This document shows positions 18,001 through 26,607 of a stretch of DNA of 64,000 bases, one piece after another. This stretch comes from Parabacteroides massiliensis (GTDB taxonomy: Bacteria; Bacteroidota; Bacteroidia; Bacteroidales; Tannerellaceae). Position 1 is the stretch's first letter. Each line of letters opens with the position of its first letter. The stretch is from NCBI RefSeq assembly GCF_900155425.1, contig NZ_LT700191.1, positions 1,511,198-1,575,197 on the forward strand, in the 5' to 3' direction. A program made the translations under genes and the position numbers. Below the pieces are notes generated by a model that had not been told where the DNA came from, did no database searches, and saw only the letters and a program-made list of their open reading frames with translations.

Positions 18001-18182
18001 ACGGCAACTTCATTCGGTTCAAGACATTGGAAGTCGGCTACAATTTCCCGCATTGCCGCGTTTATTTCACCGGTGACAACTTGGCCGTTTTTAGTCCGTT
18101 CAAATTATGGGATCCGGAACTTGCCTGGAATGCATATCCGTTGCAACGGACGTTTAATATTGGAGTTCAACTTACATTCTAA
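15015..18182 (+). CDS. SusC/RagA TonB-dependent outer membrane transporter (no STN domain)
   Basis: A 1055-residue SusC-like transporter that imports oligosaccharide through the outer membrane with its SusD lid, powered by TonB. The N-terminus has a very basic stretch (KGKKKRKR) before a hydrophobic segment (about 14-34). A carboxypeptidase-regulatory-like domain follows (about 53-125), then the TonB box region DEVVIVGAG (131-139), the plug (about 140-255, with LLKDASATAIYGNRGANGVMLVTTK) and a 22-strand barrel ending in aromatic Phe (GVQLTF). There is no STN domain, so it is not expected to signal to a FecR protein. It heads an operon with SusD and a surface lipoprotein and lies directly downstream of the candidate invertible promoter. 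Confidence 0.95.
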   Translation: MDLVSKGKKKRKRIIILPLLAGVIGYYPLETSATLYNYPVSEVAQSKSLTKRTVQGVVYDAVTNETLIGVNVRIKGTSQGTVTDMDGKFYIDVTGKDELIFSYIGYKEHVVEVGDLGVINVKMQSDNEMLDEVVIVGAGTQKKVSITGAITSVEGITLKTPTSSLTNSFAGKLSGIIATTSSGEPGQASTFYIRGINTFGGVATPLILLDGVEISSGDLNRIPAESIESFSLLKDASATAIYGNRGANGVMLVTTKSGSENMKTTINVSLETSYFHPMNKTEFADGPTFMRTYNEAEQARSLTTITPRYTEEQIMNTLNGVNPYVYPDVDWYDLLFKKGNLNQRANVNVQGGGSRVRYYMSLQANHDTGLLDAPSDYYYNPNINNWEYNFQNNISYKLTNTTTIDMRMIAQIGNKKGPNYSVSDLYKSVMTANPVSFPAYFPGEDGDERHIYFGNTLIKSGKYGQNPYEYMMSSFKENNYNTLNTSIVINQDFSFLTKGLSAKVLVNFKNYSSANYNRTIESYFYEVKEGSFNPETGGYELNLLRTGEDFIRQSDISKASDQTFYLDARVDWKRSFGMHNMSAMFMYMMREYRNSILPNRNQGYSGRLTYDYSNKYLVEFNFGYNGSERLAREDRFEFFPAASVGWVISSEKFWKPLSDYISHFKVRGSYGLVGSDSFNGDAQHFLYQNQVGIGNGASYITGLPTNSITRQGHSFNILAVQNASWEHVKKLDIGVDLSLFNQVNITFDYFRDHRDRILMKRASFPKILGYWGSTPWSNIGEVINKGVELSVNWNKQIGRDWNIDFRGNFTYNQNRYEYVDEPDYPYVWQTNTNKPLNTLKGFVADGLFTSQEEIDNWADQSQLGSNIMPGDIKYRDINGDGIINNEDKVLLSSYNNIPRIQYGLGLNVRYKKIDFGVFFNGSAKRKLMINSGYAPFIASGGDGNNTETLSRNLMQWIADEHWSADNPNPNAIYPRLGITDADIKNNTQESSYWIRNGNFIRFKTLEVGYNFPHCRVYFTGDNLAVFSPFKLWDPELAWNAYPLQRTFNIGVQLTF

Positions 18183-18194
18183 TTAATTGAAAAC

Positions 18195-20198
18195 ATGATG
18201 ATAAAAATTAAAAACAAGATGGAAATCTTAAAATATATCGGCCGCTTCATAAAAATGATGTTACCGGCCTGTTTACTGAGTTTGCCTGCCTGCAGCTATT
18301 TGGATGTCATTCCGCCGGCACAAGCAGATTATGAAGACACGATGAAAGACGAAGCAACCACATTGGCGTTCCTTTTTACGGCCTATTCGTATGTTGCAGA
18401 TGTAAACCCTTTCATGTATACCAACATTGAGAATTCGGCCGATGAGATTGTCCACCCCAAGGACTGGGGAATTGCAGAACAGGAAATGCTGTTCGGAAAC
18501 ATTTCTGCCTCCAGCGATCCTGCCAAATGGGAGAATATCTACAATTATATCGGTTATGTTCATTATTTTACCGAGCAATTGGAGAAACTCAATCCTGTCG
18601 GTGTGACAGAAGAAGACAAAAATCAATATCGGGCCGAAGCTCATTTTTTGGAAGCTTACTATCATTTTCGGGCATTGGAAGCTTTTGGCCCTTGCCCGAT
18701 CATTCCGGCCAAAATGGACCAGAATATATCAAAAGAGGAAATTCCCGGACGTTCGCATTTCGATTATTGTGTCGATTATATTGTAGGCAAGTTGGATGAT
18801 GCTGCCCAGGTCTTGCCCGCCGTACGTGATATAGCAGATCTGGGACGTGCCGATGCTACCATCTGTAAATGTCTGAAAGCACGTGTGCTCCTATATGCCG
18901 CTTCTCCTTTGTGGAACGGTTCGTTTTACAACAAAAGTTGGCAAAATTCCCATTATGAAATTCCTGAGTATGGGAATGCCTTGGTCAGCATGACATACGA
19001 CAAAGCGAAATGGGACCGAGCTTTAGCTGCCTGCCAAGAGGCCTTGAATGCGGCAGAAAGTGCCGGCTACAAACTGTTCGACATCAAAACAGCTAATCAA
19101 ATTGCCGATCGGCAGAACGTCCCTCTTCCGTTTATCCCCGGAATGGAAGACGATACGGAAGATAACCGGGAATTCAAGGAACTTGTCCGCATGTTTCAAT
19201 ATCTGTCCACCGCGACCGAAGGTGACAACAATAAAGAGATTATTTGGGGACAGATCACGAAAGACAGCAAAGTAACTGACTCGAATCCCAATATCAGCCG
19301 CTTACCGGAAAGATGCATCAAGAAGAGTGATAATAGTTGGGCAGGAGGCTATAGCGGTTGGGCTCCAACCTTGAATGCTGCAAAGCGCTTCTATACCATA
19401 AATGGAGAATTGCCGGAGAAAGATACGCATTTCTATCCGGAAAGCCAATGGTACACCCGTTATCACGAAGGTGCGTCGAGTCCGGAAAAAACGGAGGACT
19501 TGGGCGACAGCAACGTGCAAAACGATATCGTCAAGTTTAACGTCAATCGGGAGGCGCGTTATTATGCGTGGATCGCATTCGACGGCGGACAGTATTCACC
19601 GATCCTGAGGAATGGAGAGCCACTTTGGCTGGATTTTAAAAATTCGAAAACCAATGGCAACAGGTCGGGACTGCGTAATGCTGCCGGGACAGGTTTTCTG
19701 ACGAAAAAATTCGTCACTCCGGATCTCAAATATAACAATACCGGTGGGCTTAGCGGAAGTCGCATACGGGCGCCATTTATTCGATTGGCCGAATTGTATT
19801 TGAATCTGGCAGAATGTTATGCTGCTTTGGACCGAACCGGTGATGCTCTTGCTCAATTGAATGTCATTCGCCAACGAGCCGGTGTCAAGGAACTGACTCA
19901 AAACGATTTGTCGACCATGAGTTTGACCGAATGGATTCGCAATGAACGTTTTGTCGAATTGTATCAGGAAGGCCATCGCTATTACGACGTACGTCGTTGG
20001 TGTATCGCTCCGGATGTGTTGAAGGCTGGCGTGCGCTATGGAATGAACGGAATGGTTATCGACCCGTCTTTTGAAGAGTTTAATCAGCCGACATTAATCA
20101 ATCAGCCGATCCGATGGAATAACCGGCAGTATTTGGCTCCGATCTTGAATAGTGAAATATACAGTAATCCGCAATTGGTACAGGCTCCGGGTTATTAA
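18195..20198 (+). CDS. SusD/RagB family glycan-binding lipoprotein
   Basis: A 667-residue SusD homologue that caps the SusC barrel on the cell surface and binds the glycan. The lipobox LSLPAC lies near residue 33 after an extended N-terminus; start codons at 18195, 18198 and 18219 are all possible. The N-terminal TPR-like scaffold (about 60-260, with YRAEAHFLEAYYHFRALEAF and GRADATICKCLKARVLLYAA) and the C-terminal SusD signature (RLAELYLNLAECYAALDRTGDALAQLNVIRQRAGV, split around residues 530-570, then RNERFVELYQEGHRYYDVRRW) are clear. It is larger than most SusD proteins, with a long central insertion (about 280-500). It follows susC by 12 bp. Confidence 0.94.
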   Translation: MMIKIKNKMEILKYIGRFIKMMLPACLLSLPACSYLDVIPPAQADYEDTMKDEATTLAFLFTAYSYVADVNPFMYTNIENSADEIVHPKDWGIAEQEMLFGNISASSDPAKWENIYNYIGYVHYFTEQLEKLNPVGVTEEDKNQYRAEAHFLEAYYHFRALEAFGPCPIIPAKMDQNISKEEIPGRSHFDYCVDYIVGKLDDAAQVLPAVRDIADLGRADATICKCLKARVLLYAASPLWNGSFYNKSWQNSHYEIPEYGNALVSMTYDKAKWDRALAACQEALNAAESAGYKLFDIKTANQIADRQNVPLPFIPGMEDDTEDNREFKELVRMFQYLSTATEGDNNKEIIWGQITKDSKVTDSNPNISRLPERCIKKSDNSWAGGYSGWAPTLNAAKRFYTINGELPEKDTHFYPESQWYTRYHEGASSPEKTEDLGDSNVQNDIVKFNVNREARYYAWIAFDGGQYSPILRNGEPLWLDFKNSKTNGNRSGLRNAAGTGFLTKKFVTPDLKYNNTGGLSGSRIRAPFIRLAELYLNLAECYAALDRTGDALAQLNVIRQRAGVKELTQNDLSTMSLTEWIRNERFVELYQEGHRYYDVRRWCIAPDVLKAGVRYGMNGMVIDPSFEEFNQPTLINQPIRWNNRQYLAPILNSEIYSNPQLVQAPGY

Positions 20199-20216
20199 TT
20201 ATAAAAAGTAATTTGT

Positions 20217-21557
20217 ATGAAAACAAAATATATATTGGCTGCAAGCGCTTTTGTTTTATTGGGCGCATGCGATGAATCAGAATATGAATTGGAAAATTTG
20301 GTTCCGGAGCAATACCATAAAGTGTTATACATAAATAATTCCGGGACAATCGACATGATCCTGTATAATACAGGGGAAGACAACACCTGTAAACTTTCCA
20401 TCTTCAAAGGAGGAAGCCAGTCGGAACAGACAGCCGATGCAATCATCGGAGTATTGGAACAAGATGTGGTCGACAAAACTTACAGTGAGCCAGAAATGGT
20501 TAATTACAAGGTCTTGGCTCCGGAATGTTATTCGATAGAGACGACCGAATTGCACTTTTCGAGCGAAGATCGTTTCAAAAACGTGACAGTGGCCATCCAT
20601 GTCCCGGAGGTGGAAAAGACGATTGCTCGGAATCCGGGTGCGATATGTGTACTGCCTTTGTACCTGTACAGCCGGACAGATTCTGTAAACGAGTACAAGA
20701 ACGAGACATTCATCAAAATATCGGAAGTTCTCACGCCGACATTAGGCTTTATGAGTACCGGAATTGACTATCAAACCTACACGGTGGGTTTCGATATGGA
20801 AACCGCTAAAATCGAATTCGGGCTTGATACGGACAATAGCTGGGATATCGATTGCATGTTTGAAGTCGATCCCGATTTTGTCGCCGGATATAATGCCGAA
20901 CACGGAACTTCTTTCGTCGTGTTACCCGAAAAGAACTATTCGTTCGAAAAGGAAATAACACTTTCCAAAGAGAAAAAATCCATTGACCTGCCTGTCACGA
21001 TTAACGGGAACGGATTGCAACCTGTCGATTATTTATTACCCGTACGCGTCGTGGATGTCTCTCTTTTCGGCATATCCGAGACAACGAATATTTATCTGTT
21101 GGCTATCCGTGTGATCGGCAATCAATTCGACCGCTCCAACTGGTCTATTACAACCAATACGGAAGAAAAGACCGGTGAAGGAGCAAACAACGGCGTAGCC
21201 ACTTGCCTGTTGGATGGCAACATCAATTCTTTCTGGCATTCGCAGTGGAGTGGAGGATCGGTAAATCTGCCTCACGAATTGACTGTCGATGTAAAAGAAA
21301 CAGTCACTTTCTCCCACTTCGGGCTGATGGAAAGGCAACACGCTTCTTACAAAGATGTGAAAGCCGGAGAATTCTATGTCAGTTCGGATAATACGAACTG
21401 GACATTGGTCGGAAAATTCGAAGCCAAACAGGTTTATGAAAACCAAGTATTCCCTGTGACCCCGACTAAAGGACGTTACTTCAAGATTCGAATCACGGAA
21501 AGTAACAGGGAGCAAAACTCATCGTTGGCCGAGATTTATGCCTACGGTACAAAATAG
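20217..21557 (+). CDS. Surface lipoprotein with DUF1735-like and F5/8 type C domains
   Basis: A 446-residue lipoprotein (lipobox LLGAC, Cys near residue 18). Residues about 30-300 form beta-sandwich repeats of the DUF1735/BT_3987-like kind, with two copies of a pattern in which long hydrophilic strands are followed by a Tyr/Val-rich strand (for example LPLYLYSRTD and YLLPVRVVDVS). Residues about 310-446 look like an F5/8 type C (discoidin) carbohydrate-binding domain: LLDGNINSFWHSQW, then LTVDVKETVTFSHFGLMERQ, KAGEFYVSSDNTNWTLVGKF and RYFKIRITES. Proteins of this build follow SusD in many PULs and act as surface glycan-binding proteins, in the role of SusE/F. It ends PUL A and is followed by a strong terminator at 21601-21642. 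Confidence 0.82.
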   Translation: MKTKYILAASAFVLLGACDESEYELENLVPEQYHKVLYINNSGTIDMILYNTGEDNTCKLSIFKGGSQSEQTADAIIGVLEQDVVDKTYSEPEMVNYKVLAPECYSIETTELHFSSEDRFKNVTVAIHVPEVEKTIARNPGAICVLPLYLYSRTDSVNEYKNETFIKISEVLTPTLGFMSTGIDYQTYTVGFDMETAKIEFGLDTDNSWDIDCMFEVDPDFVAGYNAEHGTSFVVLPEKNYSFEKEITLSKEKKSIDLPVTINGNGLQPVDYLLPVRVVDVSLFGISETTNIYLLAIRVIGNQFDRSNWSITTNTEEKTGEGANNGVATCLLDGNINSFWHSQWSGGSVNLPHELTVDVKETVTFSHFGLMERQHASYKDVKAGEFYVSSDNTNWTLVGKFEAKQVYENQVFPVTPTKGRYFKIRITESNREQNSSLAEIYAYGTK

Positions 21558-21600
21558 CCGGTGACAAAGCTGTGTAAAAACATCTTTATCACGATCTTTC

Positions 21601-21642
21601 AGGCACGGATTATACGGATAATTTTCCGTGTAATCCGTGCCT
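21601..21642 (+). terminator. Strong hairpin terminator of PUL A
   Basis: A near-perfect stem of about 18 bp (5' arm begins AGGCACGGATTATACGG, 3' arm ends CCGTGTAATCCGTGCCT, one G-T-type mismatch) with a 6-base loop, 44 bp after the stop of the surface lipoprotein gene. A T-rich tract follows only after a short gap. It separates PUL A from the FecR gene. Confidence 0.75.
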
Positions 21643-21955
21643 AAATGATTTTACCTTTTTACCACAATGCCACTTTTCTTACAATACCCAAATCTTATCC
21701 TTCATTGGAATGTTTGTTTGGATTGTCTCCGGTGAAGGTGACCGGAATAGGTGAAGGCACTTTTATCCTTTGGGTTCACCTGTTAATGGACTTATAATTA
21801 GATCACTATACATAAAATGTGAAGGCAGTTCTCGGATTATGGCGGAAAAATCATTTTTTTGTGAGTATTTTTTCTTTCCCGTTCGTTATGTATATATAAG
21901 AACCAAGTTAACCATGTGTCGACTTTGTATCTACATCTAATAATTGAAAGTGAAA
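21643..21955. other. Intergenic region upstream of the PUL B fecR gene
   Basis: About 310 bp without a gene. It holds three copies of GTGAAGG (21732-21738, 21751-21757, 21819-21825), a short hairpin CCGGT/ACCGG near 21729-21745, and a 7-bp inverted repeat AGGTGAA/TTCACCT (about 21749-21781). No clear TTTG-N20-TAnnTTTG promoter was found, which would fit control by an alternative sigma factor. Confidence 0.4.
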
Positions 21956-22936
21956 ATGGAAAACGAACATTCGGATTTAATCATCGGGTATTTGCAAGGA
22001 CGGCTACAAGGCCGGTCTTTGGACGATTTTTATGTCTGGGTGAATGAAAACGCGGAAAACAAAAGGTTGTTTTTCGAGACCAAAGCGCTTTACGAAGCCA
22101 GCCTGCCTTTTCATAAGGCTTCTGAAATACATGATAGTTGGCTGCGCCTTCTCGATAAGAGAAAGTCCCGCCAGCGCAAAAGGTTCTCCCTGTTAATACG
22201 CATAAGTACTTATGCGGCAGTGGCAATGTTTGCCACTGCGATTACTTCTATTGCGTTTGTATTTTCTTCAAGAGAGTATGGTACCCAGATTACTAGTTAT
22301 GTCGGTGGAAATGGAATTGAAGCGGATGTTATTGTGTTGCCAGATGGAACACGTGTTAGTCTCGGAACCCAAACTTCTTTCTCTTATGATTCTCGTTATG
22401 GTAAATCTGAACGTGTTGTACAACTGGAAGGAGAAGCCAATTTTGAAGTTACCAAAGAAAAAAATAAACCTTTTATTGTCAAAACAAAAGAACAGTCTAT
22501 CGAAGCTCTTGGAACGAAGTTCAACGTTTCTGCTTATCCGACCGATTCGCTCTTGACTACGACATTGTTAGAAGGTTCTGTCCTGTTGACCACGCAGAAT
22601 TTGTTACATCCTACAATCCTAAAGCCTAACGAGCAGTTTATTTATAATAAAAAGACACAATTGACTATCCTGCAACAGGTTGATGCCAACCAATTCGTTT
22701 CGTGGACGACTGGGTATTATTTTTTCCCCGAACAAAGTCTTGAAGCTATTTTGTATCGGTTGAGCCATGTTTATGGTGTACAGTTCACTATCGAGTCGGA
22801 AACACTGAGCCGACGGACATTTACCGGAACTTTTTATCGCGGGCAAAGTATTAAAGACATCATGGAGATTATCCATCTGTCAATACCAATTCGGTATAAG
22901 ATCGATGATCATCATGTAACAATATCAGAAATCTAA
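21956..22936 (+). CDS. FecR family anti-sigma factor (PUL B)
   Basis: A 326-residue inner-membrane anti-sigma factor. A cytoplasmic N-terminal helical region (1-75) would hold the sigma factor, a single membrane segment lies at about 82-103 (STYAAVAMFATAITSIAFVF), and the periplasmic FecR domain (about 110-205, with VLPDGTRVSLGTQTSFSY, VVQLEGEANFEVTK, KPFIVKT and ALGTKFNVSAYP) and a C-terminal STN-like/DUF4974 domain (about 245-326) follow. It should relay ligand binding by the STN-bearing SusC next to it. The ATG at 21956 is preferred to the TTG at 21944. Unusually, no ECF sigma gene precedes it; the nearest unpaired one is at 11057, beyond PUL A. Confidence 0.93.
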   Translation: MENEHSDLIIGYLQGRLQGRSLDDFYVWVNENAENKRLFFETKALYEASLPFHKASEIHDSWLRLLDKRKSRQRKRFSLLIRISTYAAVAMFATAITSIAFVFSSREYGTQITSYVGGNGIEADVIVLPDGTRVSLGTQTSFSYDSRYGKSERVVQLEGEANFEVTKEKNKPFIVKTKEQSIEALGTKFNVSAYPTDSLLTTTLLEGSVLLTTQNLLHPTILKPNEQFIYNKKTQLTILQQVDANQFVSWTTGYYFFPEQSLEAILYRLSHVYGVQFTIESETLSRRTFTGTFYRGQSIKDIMEIIHLSIPIRYKIDDHHVTISEI

Positions 22937-22995
22937 ATAAAAACAAATGCTAATCTTAGTAGAAAATATGAATACCAGTTAGTCCTAAGCAAAAA

Positions 22996-23074
22996 AGAAG
23001 AGAAAATCTTGCCGGATCTTCTCTTCTGAAAGTGTGAACAATTAAACTCCCATTGCCGTGGGATTGTGTTTAAT
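22996..23074 (+). promoter_or_regulatory. Two-hairpin leader between fecR and susC (PUL B)
   Basis: Hairpin 1: AGAAGAGAAAATC (22996-23008), loop TTGCCG, GATCTTCTCTTCT (23015-23027), 12 of 13 pairs. Hairpin 2: ATTAAAC plus TCCCA (23041-23052), loop, TGGGA, a TTGT bulge, GTTTAAT (to 23074). Between them lies TGAAAGTGTGAA, which resembles motifs in the other two fecR-susC junctions. Neither stem is followed by a T-run, so it is not a simple terminator. Confidence 0.5.
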
Positions 23075-23093
23075 CTTAAAAACATTCAAAAGT

Positions 23094-26000
23094 ATGAATA
23101 ATCAACGTATAGTTGTTTCTCTTAACCTGAAAAGAACTATAAAAATCATGAAATTAACCGTGTTAATGTTGGCTGTTTGTCTGTCGAGCGTGGTTGCTTC
23201 CACTTATGCACAAACTACCACTCTAAATGTTTCAGCTAAGAATGAAACTTTAGAAAAAGTATTGAAACAGATAGAAAAGCAGTCCGAGTTTCTGTTTTTC
23301 TATAATTTGGAAGAAATCAACAAGAATGAAAAGATCTCTATTAATGAAAAGAATGCCAACATTCAAACAGTATTGAATGCCATTGCTGCTAAAACAGGTT
23401 TGAAATATACGATCAAGGATCGTCACATCGTCCTGACTTCCGAAGTCGTTCCAGCGTCTCCTGCTGTGCAACAGCAGGAGCGCAAGGTGACCGGTACTGT
23501 AAATGATGCTTTCGGCCCTGTTGCCGGAGCGAACGTCATCCAGAAAGGTACGACCAACGGTACGACTACCGACATGGATGGTAACTTCTCCATCGAAGTC
23601 CCGGCCAATGCGACTTTGCAGATTTCCTTTATCGGATACATTCCACAGGATATAGCTGTGAAGAACCAGAGTGTGATCAACGTCCTGTTGAAAGAAGATA
23701 CGCAGGCATTGGAAGAAGTGGTAGTTGTCGGTTACGGTACGATGAAGAAGAAAGACTTGACGGGTGCGGTCGCTTCTGTCAAGATGGACGACACTCCTGT
23801 CGGTACGGTTTCTTCTATCAGCCACGCTTTGGCTGGTAAAGCAGCCGGTTTGTAGGTAAGCACGATCAGTGCGCAGCCAGGTGGCCAGTCTACTTTCCGT
23901 GTACGTGGTGCTGCCTCTTCCGATAAGGCCGGTAACGATCCGTTGATCATTATCGACGGTTTCCCTGTTAGTACGCCGGGTTCTTTGGACAGTGGTAACC
24001 AATATAAGGATGGCAACACGGATAACATCTTGGGTTCTATCAACCCGAACGATATCGAATCTATTGAAGTCCTGAAGGATGCCAGTTCTACGGCTATTTA
24101 TGGTGCGCGTGCCGGCAACGGTGTGATCATTGTAACGACAAAACGCGGTAAGAGCGGTGCTGCTAAAGTTCAGTATTCAGGTTCTGCTTCTGTTCAGCAG
24201 ATTGCCAAATCGTATGAAATGCTTGATGCTTCCGGTTTTATGCAAGCGACAAACAACTATAATCGTGAATTATGGTTGCATACTAATAAAGTTGGTATTT
24301 ATGGTGGATTGTCTGAGTCTGAAATTTCGACTCCTTTTGTTCCGACTTATACCGATGCACAAATTGCAAATCCTACAAACAATACAAACTGGTTTGACGA
24401 AATTTCTCGTTTGGGTTTCCAGACTTCTCATAACTTGTCTGTTACCGGAGGTAATGACAATACAAAGTATTTGGTTTCCGGTAACTATTTCAAACAGGAC
24501 GGTGTGATCAAGAGCAACGCAATGGAACGTTATTCAGTCCGTGTTAATTTGGACCAGAAATTGAGTAAATATGTGAAGATGGGAATAAACCTGAATGTTT
24601 CACGCAATGAATATGATAATATTCCATTAGGAAATGGAGAAAATGAAAATGCAGGTATTTTGGTTTCTGCCGCTCAGTTCAACCCGACACTTCCAGTTCG
24701 TGACGAGAATGGTGATTATTCGATGAACTCCGATGCCTCTTTTTTGCCGAATCCTGTGTCTTTGTTGGATATCACAGACAAAACAACAAAAGAACGTTTG
24801 TTAGGAAGTATATTTTTTGAAGTTCGTCCGATTCAAGATTTGTTATTGAAGGCAAATTTCGGCATTGACCGTAACTATCAGAAACGTAAACAGTACATGC
24901 CAACTACGACTCTTTACGGAGCCAGAGAGAATGGTTCAGCTTATGTCGCTCAGGGGGATAATTCCGATTACCTAATGGAATTGACGGCAAGCTACACGAA
25001 ACAGATTGGCGAACATAACTTCGGTGTATTGGCTGGTCATTCTTATCAGTTGTTTACATACGAAATGTTGTCAGGTAAAAGTAATGACTTTATTACAGAT
25101 GGTTTCTTATTTAATAACTTAGGAGCTGGTAATGCAAAACGTCCGACTGTCGGTTCAAGTGCAACGAAATCTCGTATGGCTTCATTTTTCGGTCGTGTGA
25201 ACTATTCATTCAAGGATCGTTACTTGCTGACTGCTACTATCCGTACGGATGGTTCTTCCAACTTTGCTGAAGGTAATCGTTGGGGTGTTTTCCCTTCAGT
25301 TGCTGCTGGATGGAGATTCACGGAAGAAGAGTTTTTGTCTCCGTTGAGAGATGTATTATCTAATGGTAAATTACGTTTGAGCTATGGTGAAACCGGTAAC
25401 TCTAACGTCGGCGATGTGGCTTACAGCTATTATAAGGTCGGAGATCGTAATAATATTTTCGGAGGCTCAATGATCAATGGCGTTTATCTGGATCAACTGG
25501 GCAACGGTAATGTGACTTGGGAAACGACACGTGAGTGGAACGTCGGTTTGGATTTAGGATTTCTGAACGGACGTATCAATGTAACAGCTGAATATTACCA
25601 TAAAATAATCTCGGATCTGTTGAACGAACGAACATTGCTTTCTTATAACGAAGTCAATAAACTGATTGCAAACGTTGGTAAAACACAGAGCCAAGGCTTT
25701 GAGTTGACAATCAATACGACAAATATTCGTAACAGAAATTTTGAATGGACTTCAGACCTGACATTTTCTTTGTATCGTGACAAATGGAAAGAACGCGATC
25801 CGAACTGGAAACCGAATGCTTATAGTGAGTATAACGGATATATCCGTACGTTTGCAGGTTATTTGTCGGATGGTCTGGTTCAGCCGGGAGAAACAATCGA
25901 TCATATGCCGGGTGCACTGCCTGGACAGGTAAAAATCAAGGATATAGATGGCTATGTATATGAAGCTGATGGTTCGATCAAGGTAGATAAACACGGTATT

Positions 26001-26573
26001 CCGATGAAGACTGGTCAACCTGACGGCAAACTGGATGATGCCGATAAAGTAATTTACGGAAGCAAGGATCCGGGATATTTGTTGGGATTCAACAATACCT
26101 TACGTTATAAGAACTTCGATTTCAATATTTACTTCTACGGACAGTTTAACAAACTTTCAGCCGGAAGTTATAAGAAACAGTGGTTGAGTAATAATGTAAA
26201 TGATTTACGCCGTGGTTATAACCAACCGACTTCTATTAGTGATCTTTGGAGTTCTGCTAATCCGAACGGAACATTACCGGGGTATTTCCAGACAGAAAGT
26301 GCGTATGGAACAGGCGACTATTATTATGAAAAGACATGGTTTATCCGTTGCCGTAATATTACATTAGGTTATAATATTCCAATCAAGACCAGCAAACACA
26401 TTTTGTCCAATGTACGTGTATACTTCGATGTGAACAATCCGTTTACTATTACTCCGTATACAGGTCTTGACCCCGAAACTGATGTCTCAAGTGATAAGAC
26501 CGATGCTTCACAGTTGCAATGGGCATATCCGAACGTTCGTACATACAGCTTCGGTTTGGATATTACATTCTAA
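23094..26573 (+). pseudogene. SusC/RagA transporter with STN domain, interrupted by an in-frame amber codon
   Basis: The frame from the ATG at 23094 to 26573 encodes a full-length SusC (about 1159 codons) except for one TAG at 23853-23855 (codon 254). Before the stop: signal peptide (about 18-40), STN domain (about 42-118), carboxypeptidase-regulatory-like domain (about 130-205), TonB box EEVVVVGYG (208-215) and the first part of the plug. The reading is GKAAGL, stop, VSTISAQPGGQ; related SusCs have Gln there, so a CAG to TAG change explains it. After the stop the plug and barrel continue in the same frame without further damage, ending GLDITF. As read, only a plug fragment would be made. The lack of any other lesion suggests a very recent mutation, a sequencing error or amber read-through. 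SusD and enzyme genes downstream look intact. Confidence 0.85.
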
Positions 26574-26607
26574 TAGTATAAACAGATAAAAATATAAAGA
26601 TAAAGTC

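Noticed and set aside
23856-26573. Second half of the PUL B susC as a separate gene or a frameshift
   Set aside because: Both halves are in the same frame and join through a single TAG; the second half has no signal peptide, so it is not an independent transporter gene.
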